This document shows positions 9,692 through 18,762 of a stretch of 64,000 bases of DNA, one piece after another. The translations under genes were made by a program, and so were the position numbers. Position 1 is the first letter of the stretch; every line of letters starts with the position of its first letter. This DNA is from Govania unica (GTDB lineage: Bacteria > Pseudomonadota > Alphaproteobacteria > Sphingomonadales > Govanellaceae). The notes under the pieces are model-generated. The model searched no databases. It saw only the letters and a list, made by a program, of their open reading frames with translations, and had not been told where the DNA came from. The stretch spans positions 124,001-188,000 of the forward strand of contig NZ_JANWOI010000002.1 in NCBI RefSeq assembly GCF_027920805.1. The letters are read 5' to 3'.

Positions 9692-9744
9692 CTAGGGCAC
9701 TTTCTCTGGTTCAGCTTGGGCTCTCATTCAGCCGGGGCCCTGAG

Positions 9745-10683
9745 TTACCGGAGCCCGCCGAAACGATCAGCGTAATAGAATGCCGCCTCGGGCAAGGGGC
9801 CGTCAGCGGTTTCAACTTCGGCCATGATATAGGCTTCCGCCTGAGCCTCAAGAGCGCGATAGAGATTTCGTGTCAGAAGTCTGGCTGCGGTGCCCTCCCA
9901 CTCGGGGCTGTGGAGGGCGGCGGGTAGTTGCGGATCGCGCAATGTGATGCGCCGATACTCGTGAATGAGGGCCGTGCGGGCGACAAAGGCGTGCTCAGGG
10001 CTGATGCCGGACTCGCTGCGCAGGACCTGCCAAAGCGGGCGGAAAAGATCGAGAAACTCCCGGTAATCGGTGGCCAGCCGGTCGAGATCCCAGCAGCGAT
10101 GGACAAAGGCCGCGGCCGAACCGTCATGGTTCGACGGGTTCGTGAGGTCAAGCCGGGCGCTCATGACCACGGTGCGGTCGCTGATGCCGAGGCCGTCGAT
10201 CAGACGGCGGATTTCGGTCGCGGGCAGGGCCGTATGGGCAAAGACCGAGGGGGCGGCCATGCCGAACCCGGCCCAGCTCAGTTCCTGGCGCACCCGGTCG
10301 CGGGTTTCGGCGTCCAGCCCGGCCGGGTCCACGAGGGCGAGGGACCAGCTGCCGTCCCAGGCCTGCGGGCTGCTTTCATAGACGCGGTGAAAGGCCTGTT
10401 CGAAGCGGCGGAGGCCGCTTGCGGTCAGGGAATAATAGCTGCGACGGCCGATCTGGGTCGCCGACAGCCAGTCTTCCTTGGTCAGGCGGAAGGTGGCGGT
10501 GCGCACCAGCCGTTCATTGACCCCGAACGGAGCAAGGAGGGTGATAAGCGAGCCGATCCAGAAACTGCCGCCATGAGGGGCGATTGCGTCGCCCAGAATA
10601 GTCACGATAAGGGACGGCGCGCGCAGGGTGCAACGGGGCAGGAGGGCGGCGATTGCCGTCTCGATCTTGGTTGCGTCCGCCAT
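9745..10683 (-). CDS. paaX: PaaX-type phenylacetate-responsive repressor
   Basis: PaaX represses phenylacetate genes and is released by phenylacetyl-CoA. The protein has 312 residues, like other PaaX proteins. The N-terminal part has a winged-helix pattern with FWIGSLITLLAPFGVNERLVR, then GRRSYYSLTASGLRRFEQAF. The middle and C-terminal domains carry the WDGSW motif and a long helical tail. The open frame reaches 10731, but the ATG at 10683 has AAGGG 5 bases upstream. It lies downstream of paaK on the same strand, separated by a repeat pair, and is the expected regulator of the divergent paaG and paaN promoters. Confidence 0.92.
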   Translation of the reverse strand: MADATKIETAIAALLPRCTLRAPSLIVTILGDAIAPHGGSFWIGSLITLLAPFGVNERLVRTATFRLTKEDWLSATQIGRRSYYSLTASGLRRFEQAFHRVYESSPQAWDGSWSLALVDPAGLDAETRDRVRQELSWAGFGMAAPSVFAHTALPATEIRRLIDGLGISDRTVVMSARLDLTNPSNHDGSAAAFVHRCWDLDRLATDYREFLDLFRPLWQVLRSESGISPEHAFVARTALIHEYRRITLRDPQLPAALHSPEWEGTAARLLTRNLYRALEAQAEAYIMAEVETADGPLPEAAFYYADRFGGLR

Positions 10684-10764
10684 GCTAGCCCTTGTGGTTG
10701 AGGTTGGAGTCGCTCTCCATAGCACTATCACTGTTCGTGAGAGAAGATGTAGCCTGCGGAGAGA

Positions 10765-10846
10765 CTGGATTGCCGCGCCCCTTGCGGGGCTCGCAATGAC
10801 TGGTAAGTCGTCATTGCGAGGAGGCGGAGCCGACGAAGCAATCCAG
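10765..10846. repeat. Inverted pair of family B intergenic repeats
   Basis: A unit at 10765-10800 (ctggattgccgcgcc...) and an opposite unit at 10809-10846 (cgtcattgcgaggagg...) are separated by 8 bp. Both are variants of the unit at 7082-7113. They occupy most of the paaK-paaX gap. Confidence 0.85.
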
Positions 10847-10858
10847 GTCTACGGTCCC

Positions 10859-12163
10859 TCAGTCCTTACGGCGACGGTCGACGATGCGTTGGGCCTTGCC
10901 TTCGGAGCGGCTGACGCTGCCGGTGATCTGGACGTCGACCTTGGTTGAAATGCCGATATAGGTCTTGATCGCCTGTTGGAGGCTTTTGGCGCACTGGCTG
11001 CGGACGGTTGCGTCGCAGGCGTCCGGGCGCGCTTCGGTCACCACCGAGAGGCTATCCATATGGCCGTCGCGGTCGAGGTAAAGCATGTAATGCGGGGCCA
11101 GCCGCGCATCCTTCAAGATCAGTTCCTCGATCTGCGAGGGGAACACATTGACGCCGCGAATGATCATCATGTCGTCCGAGCGGCCGACGATCTTGTCCAT
11201 GCGCCGCATGGTCCGCGCCGTGCCGGGCAGCAACCGGGTCAGGTCGCGGGTGCGGTAGCGCACAACGGGCATGCCGACCTTGGTCAGCGTCGTGAACACC
11301 AGTTCGCCAAGCTCGCCATCGGGCAGCACGTTGCCGGTCACGGGGTCGATGATTTCGGGATAGAAATGATCTTCCCAGATATGCGGGCCGTCCTTGGTTT
11401 CAATGCATTCGCTGGCGACGCCGGGGCCCATGACTTCAGACAGGCCATAGATATCGACGGCGTTGATGCCGAAGGTGGCCTCGATCTCGGCGCGCATGGC
11501 TCCGGTCCAGGGTTCGGCCCCGAAAATGCCGGTCTTGAGCGAACAGCTGCGGGGGTCGATGCCCTGACGGCGGAATTCATCGGCCAGATGCAGCATATAG
11601 GACGGCGTGCACATGATGATGGTGGGCTTGAAGTCCTGAATAAGCTGGACCTGCTTTTCAGTCTGGCCGCCGGACATGGGGATCACTGCCGCGCCGAGCT
11701 TTTCCGCCCCGTAATGCGCGCCGAGCCCGCCCGTGAACAGGCCATAGCCATAGCCCACGTGAATGATGTCGTGCTTGCTGCCGCCCGCCGCGCGGATGGA
11801 GCGCGCCACCATCTGAGCCCAGATGTCGATATCACCGGCGGTATAGCCGACAACAGTCGGACGCCCGGTGGTGCCGGAGGAGGCATGAATGCGGACAATG
11901 TCGTCCATCGGCACGGCGAACATTCCGTAGGGGTAGTTCTGCCGGAGCACCTCCTTCGTGGTGAAGGGAAAGCGCGCGAGATCGCTTAAAGATGTGACAT
12001 CGCCCGGATGAGCCCCGATGGCGTCGAACGCCGCTTTGTAGTGGGGCACATTGTCATAGGCGTGTTGCAGCGACCATTGCAGTCTTTTGAGCTGCAAAGC
12101 GGTGAGCTCGTCACGGCTCGCGGTTTCGATGGGGTCAAGCGCAGTCAATGTCGTGGTGGTCAT
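10859..12163 (-). CDS. paaK: Phenylacetate-CoA ligase
   Basis: PaaK activates phenylacetate to phenylacetyl-CoA with ATP, the entry step of the pathway and the source of the PaaX inducer. It has 434 residues, standard for PaaK. The adenylate-forming motif HASSGTTGRPTVVGYT is near residues 93-108. YGLSEVMGPG and the C-terminal RSDDMMIIRGVNVFPSQIE match the family. GGGAAAACA precedes the ATG at 12163. A hairpin lies between this gene and paaJ upstream, so its expression level may differ from the paaG-I-J part. Confidence 0.97.
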   Translation of the reverse strand: MTTTTLTALDPIETASRDELTALQLKRLQWSLQHAYDNVPHYKAAFDAIGAHPGDVTSLSDLARFPFTTKEVLRQNYPYGMFAVPMDDIVRIHASSGTTGRPTVVGYTAGDIDIWAQMVARSIRAAGGSKHDIIHVGYGYGLFTGGLGAHYGAEKLGAAVIPMSGGQTEKQVQLIQDFKPTIIMCTPSYMLHLADEFRRQGIDPRSCSLKTGIFGAEPWTGAMRAEIEATFGINAVDIYGLSEVMGPGVASECIETKDGPHIWEDHFYPEIIDPVTGNVLPDGELGELVFTTLTKVGMPVVRYRTRDLTRLLPGTARTMRRMDKIVGRSDDMMIIRGVNVFPSQIEELILKDARLAPHYMLYLDRDGHMDSLSVVTEARPDACDATVRSQCAKSLQQAIKTYIGISTKVDVQITGSVSRSEGKAQRIVDRRRKD

Positions 12164-12250
12164 TGTTTTCCCAAGCCTTTGTGTGGTGGTTGGGGGGCCT
12201 GTTTATTGTTGCGGGGCCTTTTGACCCTCGTCGTCACATAAAGAATAAAC

Positions 12251-12272
12251 CGGGGGCACCGAAGCGCCCCCG
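12251..12272 (-). terminator. Hairpin between paaJ and paaK, terminator or attenuator
   Basis: Seven perfect base pairs (CGGGGGC with GCCCCCG) close an 8-base loop. On the minus strand the stem is followed by GTTTATTCTTT. It directly follows the paaJ stop codon and may end or reduce transcription before paaK. Confidence 0.55.
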
Positions 12273-12278
12273 TATTTG

Positions 12279-13481
12279 TCACACGCGTTCGATGATCATG
12301 GCGATGCCCTGACCGACGCCGATGCACATGGTGCAGAGGGCATAACGGCCTTTGCGTTCCTGCAATTCATAGGCGGCCGAGGCAACGATGCGGGCCCCGC
12401 TCATGCCAAGCGGATGACCGAGCGCGATGGCCCCGCCGTTCGGGTTGATGAAGTCAGCGTCATCCGGCAGGCCGAGCGTGCGCAGAACCGCAAGTCCCTG
12501 GGCAGCAAAGGCTTCGTTCAGTTCGATCACATCCATCTGGGCGAGGCTGAGTCCGGTCTGGGCCAGAACCTTTTGCGTGGCCGGGACCGGGCCGATGCCC
12601 ATGACGCGTGGCTCGACGCCGGCGGTGGCCATGCCGACGATGCGGGCGATGGGGGTCAAGCCATTGGCCTTGGCGCCAGCTTCGGAGGCGAGAATGGTAG
12701 CGATGGCGCCATCATTGACGCCGGACGCATTGCCCGCCGTGACCGATCCGCCGACGCGGAAGGGGGTACCGAGCTTGGCCAGTGCCTCGATCGTCGTGCC
12801 AGCACGCGGGTGTTCGTCCTTGGCGACGATGATGGGGTCGCCCTTGCGTTGCGGGATCACGACGGGCGTGATCTCGCGATCAAAGCGGCCGCGCAGCTGT
12901 GCGGCTACGGCGCGGTCCTGACTGCGGACGGCGAAGGCGTCCTGATCGGCGCGGGAGACCTGATAATCGGCGGCAACGTTCTCGGCCGTTTCCGGCATCG
13001 AATCAATGCCATATTGCTTTTCAAGCAGCTTGTTGACAAAGCGCCAGCCGATGGTGGTGTCATAAACCTGGGCGTCGCGGGAAAAGGCGCTGGTGGCCTT
13101 GCCCATGACGAAAGGGGCGCGGCTCATGCTTTCGACGCCGCCCGCGATCATCAGATTGGCTTCGCCAGCCTTGATGGCGCGCGCGGCCATACCGATCGCA
13201 TCCATGCCCGACCCGCACAGGCGGTTGACGGTGGTGCCCGGCACTGTGACCGGCAGACCGGCCAACAGCACGGCCATGCGGGCTACGTTGCGGTTGTCTT
13301 CGCCAGCCTGATTGGCGCAGCCATAGATCACATCGTCGATCAGGGCCGGGTCGATCTTGTTGCGGGCGAGCAGTTCTTTCAGCGGATAGGCGGCGAGATC
13401 GTCCGTCCGCACGCTCGACAGCGCGCCAGCATAGCGGCCGATGGGAGTACGGGTTGCGTCGCAGAGAAAGGCGTCAGCCAT
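12279..13481 (-). CDS. paaJ: 3-oxoadipyl-CoA/3-oxo-5,6-dehydrosuberyl-CoA thiolase
   Basis: This 400-residue thiolase performs the thiolytic steps at the end of phenylacetate degradation. The catalytic cysteine lies in NRLCGSGMDAI near residue 90. The C-terminal motifs GGAIALGHPLGMSGAR and CTMCIGVGQG supply the other active residues. Close sequence agreement with PaaJ/PcaF (EDNRNVARMAVLLAGLP) and its place between paaI and paaK support PaaJ rather than a generic acetyl-CoA acetyltransferase. GAGGA lies 7 bases before the ATG. The gap to paaI is only 3 bp. Confidence 0.94.
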   Translation of the reverse strand: MADAFLCDATRTPIGRYAGALSSVRTDDLAAYPLKELLARNKIDPALIDDVIYGCANQAGEDNRNVARMAVLLAGLPVTVPGTTVNRLCGSGMDAIGMAARAIKAGEANLMIAGGVESMSRAPFVMGKATSAFSRDAQVYDTTIGWRFVNKLLEKQYGIDSMPETAENVAADYQVSRADQDAFAVRSQDRAVAAQLRGRFDREITPVVIPQRKGDPIIVAKDEHPRAGTTIEALAKLGTPFRVGGSVTAGNASGVNDGAIATILASEAGAKANGLTPIARIVGMATAGVEPRVMGIGPVPATQKVLAQTGLSLAQMDVIELNEAFAAQGLAVLRTLGLPDDADFINPNGGAIALGHPLGMSGARIVASAAYELQERKGRYALCTMCIGVGQGIAMIIERV

Positions 13482-13484
13482 GGA

Positions 13485-13904
13485 TCAGTCCTCAATCACG
13501 GGTTTTCTGAGCGATGCCGACCGGCCGCGAAAGGTCGCGATGGCAACGCCGTCCTGGTTCGTGACCAGTATGTCATAAACGCCCTGACGCCCGGCGCGGG
13601 CAGTCTCAGTGGCGGTGGCGGTCAGGAGGTCGCCCTGCCGTCCGGGGGCAAGATATTCGATGTTGCAGCCCGCCGCCACTGTGGCGTCATTGCGCGAGTT
13701 GCAGGCATAGGCAAAGGCCGTGTCGGCAAGCGCGAAAATGAACCCGCCGTGGCAGCTCGCATGGCCATTCAGCATATGGGGCGCGACGGTCATGGTGAGG
13801 GTCGCGGTGCCGACGCCGACAGCCTTGATCTCGACGCCGAGATGCTGGGCGGCGACATCGCGTTCAAACATGGCGGCGGCGACTTTTCTGGCGAGTTCGG
13901 GCAT
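13485..13904 (-). CDS. paaI: Phenylacetate-pathway hotdog thioesterase PaaI
   Basis: PaaI hydrolyses aryl-CoA intermediates and is thought to rescue trapped CoA. It has 139 residues, one hotdog domain. The conserved helix HGGFIFALADTAFAYACNS contains the catalytic Asp of the family, and HMLNGHASCHGG precedes it. It is tightly packed between paaG (2 bp) and paaJ (3 bp), so the three form one operon. Confidence 0.94.
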   Translation of the reverse strand: MPELARKVAAAMFERDVAAQHLGVEIKAVGVGTATLTMTVAPHMLNGHASCHGGFIFALADTAFAYACNSRNDATVAAGCNIEYLAPGRQGDLLTATATETARAGRQGVYDILVTNQDGVAIATFRGRSASLRKPVIED

Positions 13905-13906
13905 GC

Positions 13907-14707
13907 TTAGCGTCCCTTGAACACTGGCTTGCGCTTTTCGAGGAAGGCGGCGACGCCCTCCTTATAATCTGCGCTGTTGCCGAGGTCGCGCTGAAGATCG
14001 CGTTCCATCGTCAATTGGTCGGTAAAGCTGTTGTCGAGCGAAGCATGGAAGGCCTTTTTGATGGCGGCAAGGCCCTTGGTCGGCGCGACCGCAAGCTTGC
14101 GGGCCATGGCCATGACGGTGGTTTGCAGCTCCGCATCCTCGACCGCAGCCCAGATGAGACCCCAGTCGGCGGCCTTCTCAGCCGGGAGTTTGTCACCCAG
14201 GAGGGCAAGCCCCATGGCGCGCGGCAGGCCGAGCATGCGCGGCAGGGCGTAAGTGCCGCCCGAATCCGGCACCAGGCCGATATTGCAGAAGGGCTGGATG
14301 AAATTCGCCGATTTGGCGGCTAGGACGATATCGCAGGCCAGGGCGATATTGGCCCCGGCACCGGCGGCGACGCCATTGACGGCGCAGAGCACCGGCATGG
14401 CGAGGTTGCGCAGCCGGACGACCAGCGGATTGTAATAGGTTTCAACCGAATGACCGAGGTCGACGGCATTAGCGCCCGGCTTGACCGCCCGGTCGCTCAG
14501 ATCCTGGCCGGCGCAGAAGCCACGGCCGGCGCCGGTGAGCACCAGAACGCGCACGCTCGGGTCATTTTCGACACGGTCGAGAGCAGTTTTAACTTCCCCA
14601 TGCATCACGACAGTGAAACTATTGAGGCTGTCGGGCCGGTTGAGGGTCAGCACGGCAACGCCTTCGCTGATCTCTAGCTGGATCGCCGTAAAATCGCCGC
14701 TGGACAT
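13907..14707 (-). CDS. paaG: PaaG ring-1,2-epoxyphenylacetyl-CoA isomerase (crotonase fold)
   Basis: PaaG isomerises ring-epoxyphenylacetyl-CoA to the oxepin and also shifts double bonds later in the pathway. It has 266 residues of crotonase fold. The oxyanion-hole segments are GRGFCAGQDLSD and NGVAAGAGANIALACD. The following FCNIGLVPDSGGTY contains an Asp at the place I expect for the PaaG catalytic acid. GGAGGG lies 11 bases before the ATG at 14707, and a GTG at 14719 is an alternative start. It is the first gene of the minus-strand paaG-I-J(-K) unit. Confidence 0.93.
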   Translation of the reverse strand: MSSGDFTAIQLEISEGVAVLTLNRPDSLNSFTVVMHGEVKTALDRVENDPSVRVLVLTGAGRGFCAGQDLSDRAVKPGANAVDLGHSVETYYNPLVVRLRNLAMPVLCAVNGVAAGAGANIALACDIVLAAKSANFIQPFCNIGLVPDSGGTYALPRMLGLPRAMGLALLGDKLPAEKAADWGLIWAAVEDAELQTTVMAMARKLAVAPTKGLAAIKKAFHASLDNSFTDQLTMERDLQRDLGNSADYKEGVAAFLEKRKPVFKGR

Positions 14708-14747
14708 GCTTGGTCTCACCCTCCATCACGCTTCGCTATGTCATGTT

Positions 14748-14775
14748 ATGTTACACAGATGGACAGTATTGTCAA
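14748..14775 (-). promoter_or_regulatory. Promoter of the paaG operon with overlapping dyad, candidate PaaX operator
   Basis: On the minus strand, -35 TTGACA (14770-14775) and -10 TAACAT (14748-14753) are 16 bases apart, a strong sigma-70 match. A partial dyad GACAGTATTGTC (14762-14773 on plus) overlaps the -35 box and would be well placed for repression. Assigning it to PaaX is an inference from context. Confidence 0.6.
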
Positions 14776-14906
14776 AAAAGAGTATCAAAATATCGAGCCA
14801 CATCGGAAGCCCATATTCTTCCTGACATTCCTAAGGTAACGCCGGGCTTGAGGTCTGCCTTTAGGATCACAATATTATACTTTTCCAGCATGGGAGCAGC
14901 AGAGGT

Positions 14907-16571
14907 ATGACTAATAACTTCTTTGAGCGCCACAAGGCCACGCTAGAGCGCGCCGTCGAGGCTGCCAAGACCCGCGGTTATTGGACCCCCTATAACGAAA
15001 ACGCGAAAAGCTACCCCGAAACGGCCGCGCCCGAAGGCGACGCCGCCTTCAAAGCCCGCCTGAATAAGAAGTTCGAATTGAATCAGCCAGGTGAAGAAGG
15101 CTGGGTCGGGGCCGAGCGCTCACCCTGGGGCTTTGATCTTGGGGTTCAGTATCCGAAAACCAATGTCGACCAGCTGATCGCCGCCGTTGAAAAAACCATT
15201 CCCGAATGGCGCAAGGCCGGAGTCGAAGGCCGGGTCGGCGTTTGTCTTGAAATTCTCGATCGGTTGAACAAACGCAGCTATGAAATCGCCCATGCGGTGT
15301 CGAACACCAGCGGGCAGGGCTTCATGATGGCGTTTCAGGCCGGTGGCCCGCATGCCCAGGATCGTGGTCTTGAGGCCGTGACCTATGCCTATATGGAAAT
15401 GGCCCGCACGCCGGGTCAGGCCTATTGGGAAAAGCCGCAGGGCAAGTTCGATCCGCTGAAGATGGACAAGACCTTCCATGTGACCGGGCGCGGCATTGCG
15501 CTGGTGATCGGTTGTGGGACGTTCCCGACCTGGAACACCTATCCCGGCCTGTTCGCGAGCCTTGCCACCGGCAATCCGGTGATTGTGAAGCCGCATCCGC
15601 GTTCGATCCTGCCCGCCGCCATCTCGGTCGAAATCGCCCGCGATGTGCTGCGTGAGGCTGGGTTCGATCCGAATATCGTGACGCTTGTGGCTGATAGCGC
15701 CGACGCTCCGGTGACCAAGGATCTGGCTCTTCATCCGGAGGTCAAGGTCATTGATTTTACCGGCTCGACCCAGTTCGGTGACTGGCTTGAACAGAACGCC
15801 CGGCAGGCGCTGGTTTACACCGAAAAGGCCGGGGTCAATTGCGTGGTCATCGACAGCACCGACGATTTCGCCGGGATGATTCGCAACCTGACCATGACCA
15901 TTTGCCTTTATTCTGGTCAGATGTGCACCACGCCGCAGAATTTCTTCGTGCCGAAGGACGGAATTCTCGTCGCCGGCGAGCGCAAGTCGTTTGACGAAGT
16001 GGCTCAGGCGCTGGCGGATGCGGTGGCCAAGATGACTGGTGACGCCGACAAGGCCATGCATTTGCTGGGTGGCATCCAGACCCCGGACACGGTGGCGCGG
16101 ATCGATCAGGCGGCCGGGCTTGCGCCCGTCGTGCTGGCGTCACAGACCCTGACCCCTGCGAGCGCGCCGGATGCCGTTATCCGTACGCCGCTCATCATGA
16201 AGGCGACCTCGAAACAGAGCGACCTGTGGGGCCATGAGTTGTTCGGGCCGATCTATTTCCTGATCGCCACCGAAAACACGGCTGAAAGCATCGCCATCGT
16301 CAAAAACCTTGTGAAGACCAAGGGCGCGATCACGAGCGGCATCTATGCCACCGATGAAACCATCGTCGACGCCATGGAAGACGCCATGGTCGAAGCTGGC
16401 GTGGCGCTGTCAGTCAATCTCCATGGCGGGGTGTTCGTGAACCAGACTGCGGCGTTCAGCGACTATCACGCTACGGGTGCGAATCCGGCGGCGAATGCCT
16501 GTCTGGCTGACGCGGCCTTTGTGGCGAACCGATTCCGGATTGTGCAGAGCCGTCGTCACACGGCAGCCTAA
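14907..16571 (+). CDS. paaN: PaaN-type aldehyde dehydrogenase of phenylacetate degradation
   Basis: This 554-residue protein matches the PaaN subfamily of aldehyde dehydrogenases found in paa clusters without paaZ. The predicted nucleophile is C340 in SGQMCTTPQN, and GCGTFPTWNTYPG and KPHPRSILPA form the cofactor-binding part. Unlike PaaZ (about 680 residues) it has no C-terminal MaoC hydratase domain, so by itself it could oxidise the ring-opened semialdehyde but not hydrolyse the oxepin. It is divergent from paaG and separated from paaH downstream by intergenic repeats. Confidence 0.9.
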   Translation: MTNNFFERHKATLERAVEAAKTRGYWTPYNENAKSYPETAAPEGDAAFKARLNKKFELNQPGEEGWVGAERSPWGFDLGVQYPKTNVDQLIAAVEKTIPEWRKAGVEGRVGVCLEILDRLNKRSYEIAHAVSNTSGQGFMMAFQAGGPHAQDRGLEAVTYAYMEMARTPGQAYWEKPQGKFDPLKMDKTFHVTGRGIALVIGCGTFPTWNTYPGLFASLATGNPVIVKPHPRSILPAAISVEIARDVLREAGFDPNIVTLVADSADAPVTKDLALHPEVKVIDFTGSTQFGDWLEQNARQALVYTEKAGVNCVVIDSTDDFAGMIRNLTMTICLYSGQMCTTPQNFFVPKDGILVAGERKSFDEVAQALADAVAKMTGDADKAMHLLGGIQTPDTVARIDQAAGLAPVVLASQTLTPASAPDAVIRTPLIMKATSKQSDLWGHELFGPIYFLIATENTAESIAIVKNLVKTKGAITSGIYATDETIVDAMEDAMVEAGVALSVNLHGGVFVNQTAAFSDYHATGANPAANACLADAAFVANRFRIVQSRRHTAA

Positions 16572-16573
16572 GG

Positions 16574-16707
16574 CTGGATTGCTTCGCCTAAAGGCTCGCA
16601 ATGACGTTATACGCTGTCATTGCGAGGCAAAGCCGAAGCAATCCAGTGGTGACCACCTCAAGGGTTGCTTCCATGAACATCGTCATCCCCGCATTCGCGG
16701 GGATGAC
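16574..16707. repeat. Inverted pair of family B repeats plus a family C palindrome
   Basis: Family B units lie at 16574-16606 (ctggattgcttcgcc...) and, inverted, at 16614-16646. A separate palindrome, cgtcatccccgcattcgcgg continuing to 16707, has 11-bp arms. They fill the gap between paaN and paaH. Confidence 0.85.
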
Positions 16708-16778
16708 TCTTTTCAGACCCGGTGGGAAACGCTATAACGGGTCAATTGTTTTAAGCTTCAAATAATCGGAGACCAGGC

Positions 16779-18281
16779 ATGGAGCGGATCGGAATCCTTG
16801 GGGCAGGGGCCATGGGCCGGGGCATTGCCCAGATTGCAGCGGCGGCGGGTTATCCGGTGATCATCGCCGACGCCAACCCGAAAGCGGCGGAAGACGCGCT
16901 CGGCTTCATTTCCGATCTGTTGAAACGCGCGGCTGACAAAGGCCGCATGACGGCGGAGGCGGCGGACGCGGCGATCAAAAACATCACCGTGGCTCAGGGT
17001 GTCGCCGCGTTCAAGGATTGCACGCTGGTGGTCGAGGCCATCATCGAGCGGCTCGATATCAAGCGTCAGGTGTTTGCTGAACTTGAGGGGATCGTGAGCG
17101 CCGATTGCATCCTGGCTTCGAACACCTCGTCTCTGTCGGTGACCTCCATCGCGGCGGGCGCGAAGCTGCCGGGGCGTATTGCCGGATATCATTTCTTCAA
17201 TCCCGTGCCGCTGATGAAGGTCGTCGAGGTGGTCAAGGCCACGCTGACCGAGGATTGGGTGGTTGACCGTCTGGTGACACTGTCGAAAGCCGTCGGGCAC
17301 AAGCCGGTGGTGACAGCGGACACGCCGGGCTTCATCGTCAATCACGCCGGGCGCGCGTTCGGCACCGAGGGTTTGCGAATCTTGGGCGAAGGCATCGCCG
17401 CCACCCATGACATTGACGATGTCATGCGTGAAGGCGCGGGCTTCCGCATGGGGCCGTTCGAGCTGATGGATCTGACCGGGCTCGATGTGTCGCAGACGGT
17501 GATGGAAAGCGTTTATCGCCAGTTCTATGACGATCCGAAATACCGTCCGAGCGCCTTGGCCGCGAACCAGATGGCAGCCGGGTTGTATGGCCGCAAGACC
17601 AAACGCGGGTTCTATGTATATGAGAACGGCGAACAGCAACGCCCGGCGCCGCGTCCGGTGCCGACTGAATTGCCGAAAACCGTTTGGGCCGAAGGGGCCG
17701 ATGAAAAATTCCGTGTGCTTCTTGGTGAGTTGGCGGCGAAGGCTGGCGTGACCGTTGAAAGCGGTGCGAAGCCGTCGGCTACGGCCATCGCCTTTGTCAC
17801 GCCGGTCGGTCAGGACGCGACCACCAGCGCGGCCGAGCTTGGCCTTGATGCCACCCGTGTGGTGGCGGTCGACGCGCTGTTTGGACTTGCGACCCGCCGC
17901 ACCCTGATGACCACACCGGTCACCGATCCGGCGCTGCGCGATCAGGCCCATGCGCTTCTGGCGTCGGACGGGGTGGCAGTCACGGTCATTCACGACAGCC
18001 CGGGCTTCATCGCCCAGCGCATCGTCGCCATGATTGTGAATATAGCGAGCGACATCGCGCAGCAGCGCATCGCCACGCCCGCCGATATCGAAACGGCGGT
18101 CAAGCTTGGGTTGGGCTACCCGAAAGGGCCGCTTGAGTTCGGCGATCATCTTGGGGCGGCGACGGTGCAGCGCATCCTTGATGCCATGTTTGCGTTCTAC
18201 GGGGATCCGCGTTACCGTTCTAGCCCCTGGCTTAAGCGCCGGGCAATGTTGGGCGTTTCCTTGATGACAGCTGAGGGATAA
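16779..18281 (+). CDS. paaH: 3-hydroxyadipyl-CoA dehydrogenase PaaH
   Basis: PaaH oxidises 3-hydroxyadipyl-CoA to 3-oxoadipyl-CoA with NAD, just before the PaaJ thiolase step. The 500-residue protein starts with a Rossmann fold (GILGAGAMGRGIAQ). The 3HCDH signature is DTPGFIVNHAGRAF. A second C-terminal dehydrogenase domain (from about 400) contains DSPGFIAQRIVAM and GLGYPKGPLEFGDHLG. This two-copy layout and length are specific to the PaaH/PaaC group, unlike the 290-residue fatty-acid enzyme. The next gene starts 4 bp after its stop. Confidence 0.94.
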   Translation: MERIGILGAGAMGRGIAQIAAAAGYPVIIADANPKAAEDALGFISDLLKRAADKGRMTAEAADAAIKNITVAQGVAAFKDCTLVVEAIIERLDIKRQVFAELEGIVSADCILASNTSSLSVTSIAAGAKLPGRIAGYHFFNPVPLMKVVEVVKATLTEDWVVDRLVTLSKAVGHKPVVTADTPGFIVNHAGRAFGTEGLRILGEGIAATHDIDDVMREGAGFRMGPFELMDLTGLDVSQTVMESVYRQFYDDPKYRPSALAANQMAAGLYGRKTKRGFYVYENGEQQRPAPRPVPTELPKTVWAEGADEKFRVLLGELAAKAGVTVESGAKPSATAIAFVTPVGQDATTSAAELGLDATRVVAVDALFGLATRRTLMTTPVTDPALRDQAHALLASDGVAVTVIHDSPGFIAQRIVAMIVNIASDIAQQRIATPADIETAVKLGLGYPKGPLEFGDHLGAATVQRILDAMFAFYGDPRYRSSPWLKRRAMLGVSLMTAEG

Positions 18282-18285
18282 ACCG

Positions 18286-18705
18286 ATGACGACTGCGGAT
18301 GATCTTCTTGGAGCCTGGGAGCTTCGATCCTGGATCGTCCGCACGCCGGAGACCGGGGAGGCTGTCTATCCTTTAGGCGAAGACGCGCGCGGCCGCATTC
18401 ATTATGCGGCCGACGGCTATATGACGGCGTCCATCGCGCGCCCCGGCCGTGCCGTGCCCATGAACGCCGAAGACGCCCGGCGTATTCTCAGGAACTACAT
18501 GCATTACACCGGCCGCTGGAGCTTTGCCGACAATGTGGTCACCCATGAGGTCGATTACGCTGTTGATCCGGCATTGGTCGGCCGCAAGCTCGCACGGAAG
18601 GTGCAGTTGTCGGGCAATCACCTGACCCTGAGCGGCGAGGATGTGAGCCCGCGTGATGGCCGCCATTTGCTCCATGTTCTGGAATGGCGGCGGGCGCAGA
18701 CATAA
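18286..18705 (+). CDS. Lipocalin-like domain protein
   Basis: This 139-residue soluble protein has no signal peptide. It opens with LLGAWELRSW and contains GRIHYAADGYMTASI and a beta-strand-rich C-terminus, the pattern of the lipocalin-like family (Lipocalin_5). Proteins of this family are small beta-barrels often placed beside catabolic genes, and their ligand is unknown. It starts 4 bp after paaH and is probably cotranscribed, which suggests a role in binding or handling an aromatic-pathway intermediate; that role is inference only. Confidence 0.8.
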   Translation: MTTADDLLGAWELRSWIVRTPETGEAVYPLGEDARGRIHYAADGYMTASIARPGRAVPMNAEDARRILRNYMHYTGRWSFADNVVTHEVDYAVDPALVGRKLARKVQLSGNHLTLSGEDVSPRDGRHLLHVLEWRRAQT

Positions 18706-18762
18706 CTATTCTTTCTACTGTGATGACGAACGCTGCCGTTTGAGATGATATGGGAGAGTCCT

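Noticed and set aside
12276-13910. A 544-codon open frame on plus, opposite paaJ and paaI
   Set aside because: Gly/Asp/Arg-rich translation without domain features, exactly antisense to two well supported genes. It is a product of high GC content.
16758-18344. A 528-codon open frame on minus, opposite paaH
   Set aside because: His/Arg-rich shadow with no motif; paaH on the other strand has all dehydrogenase signatures.
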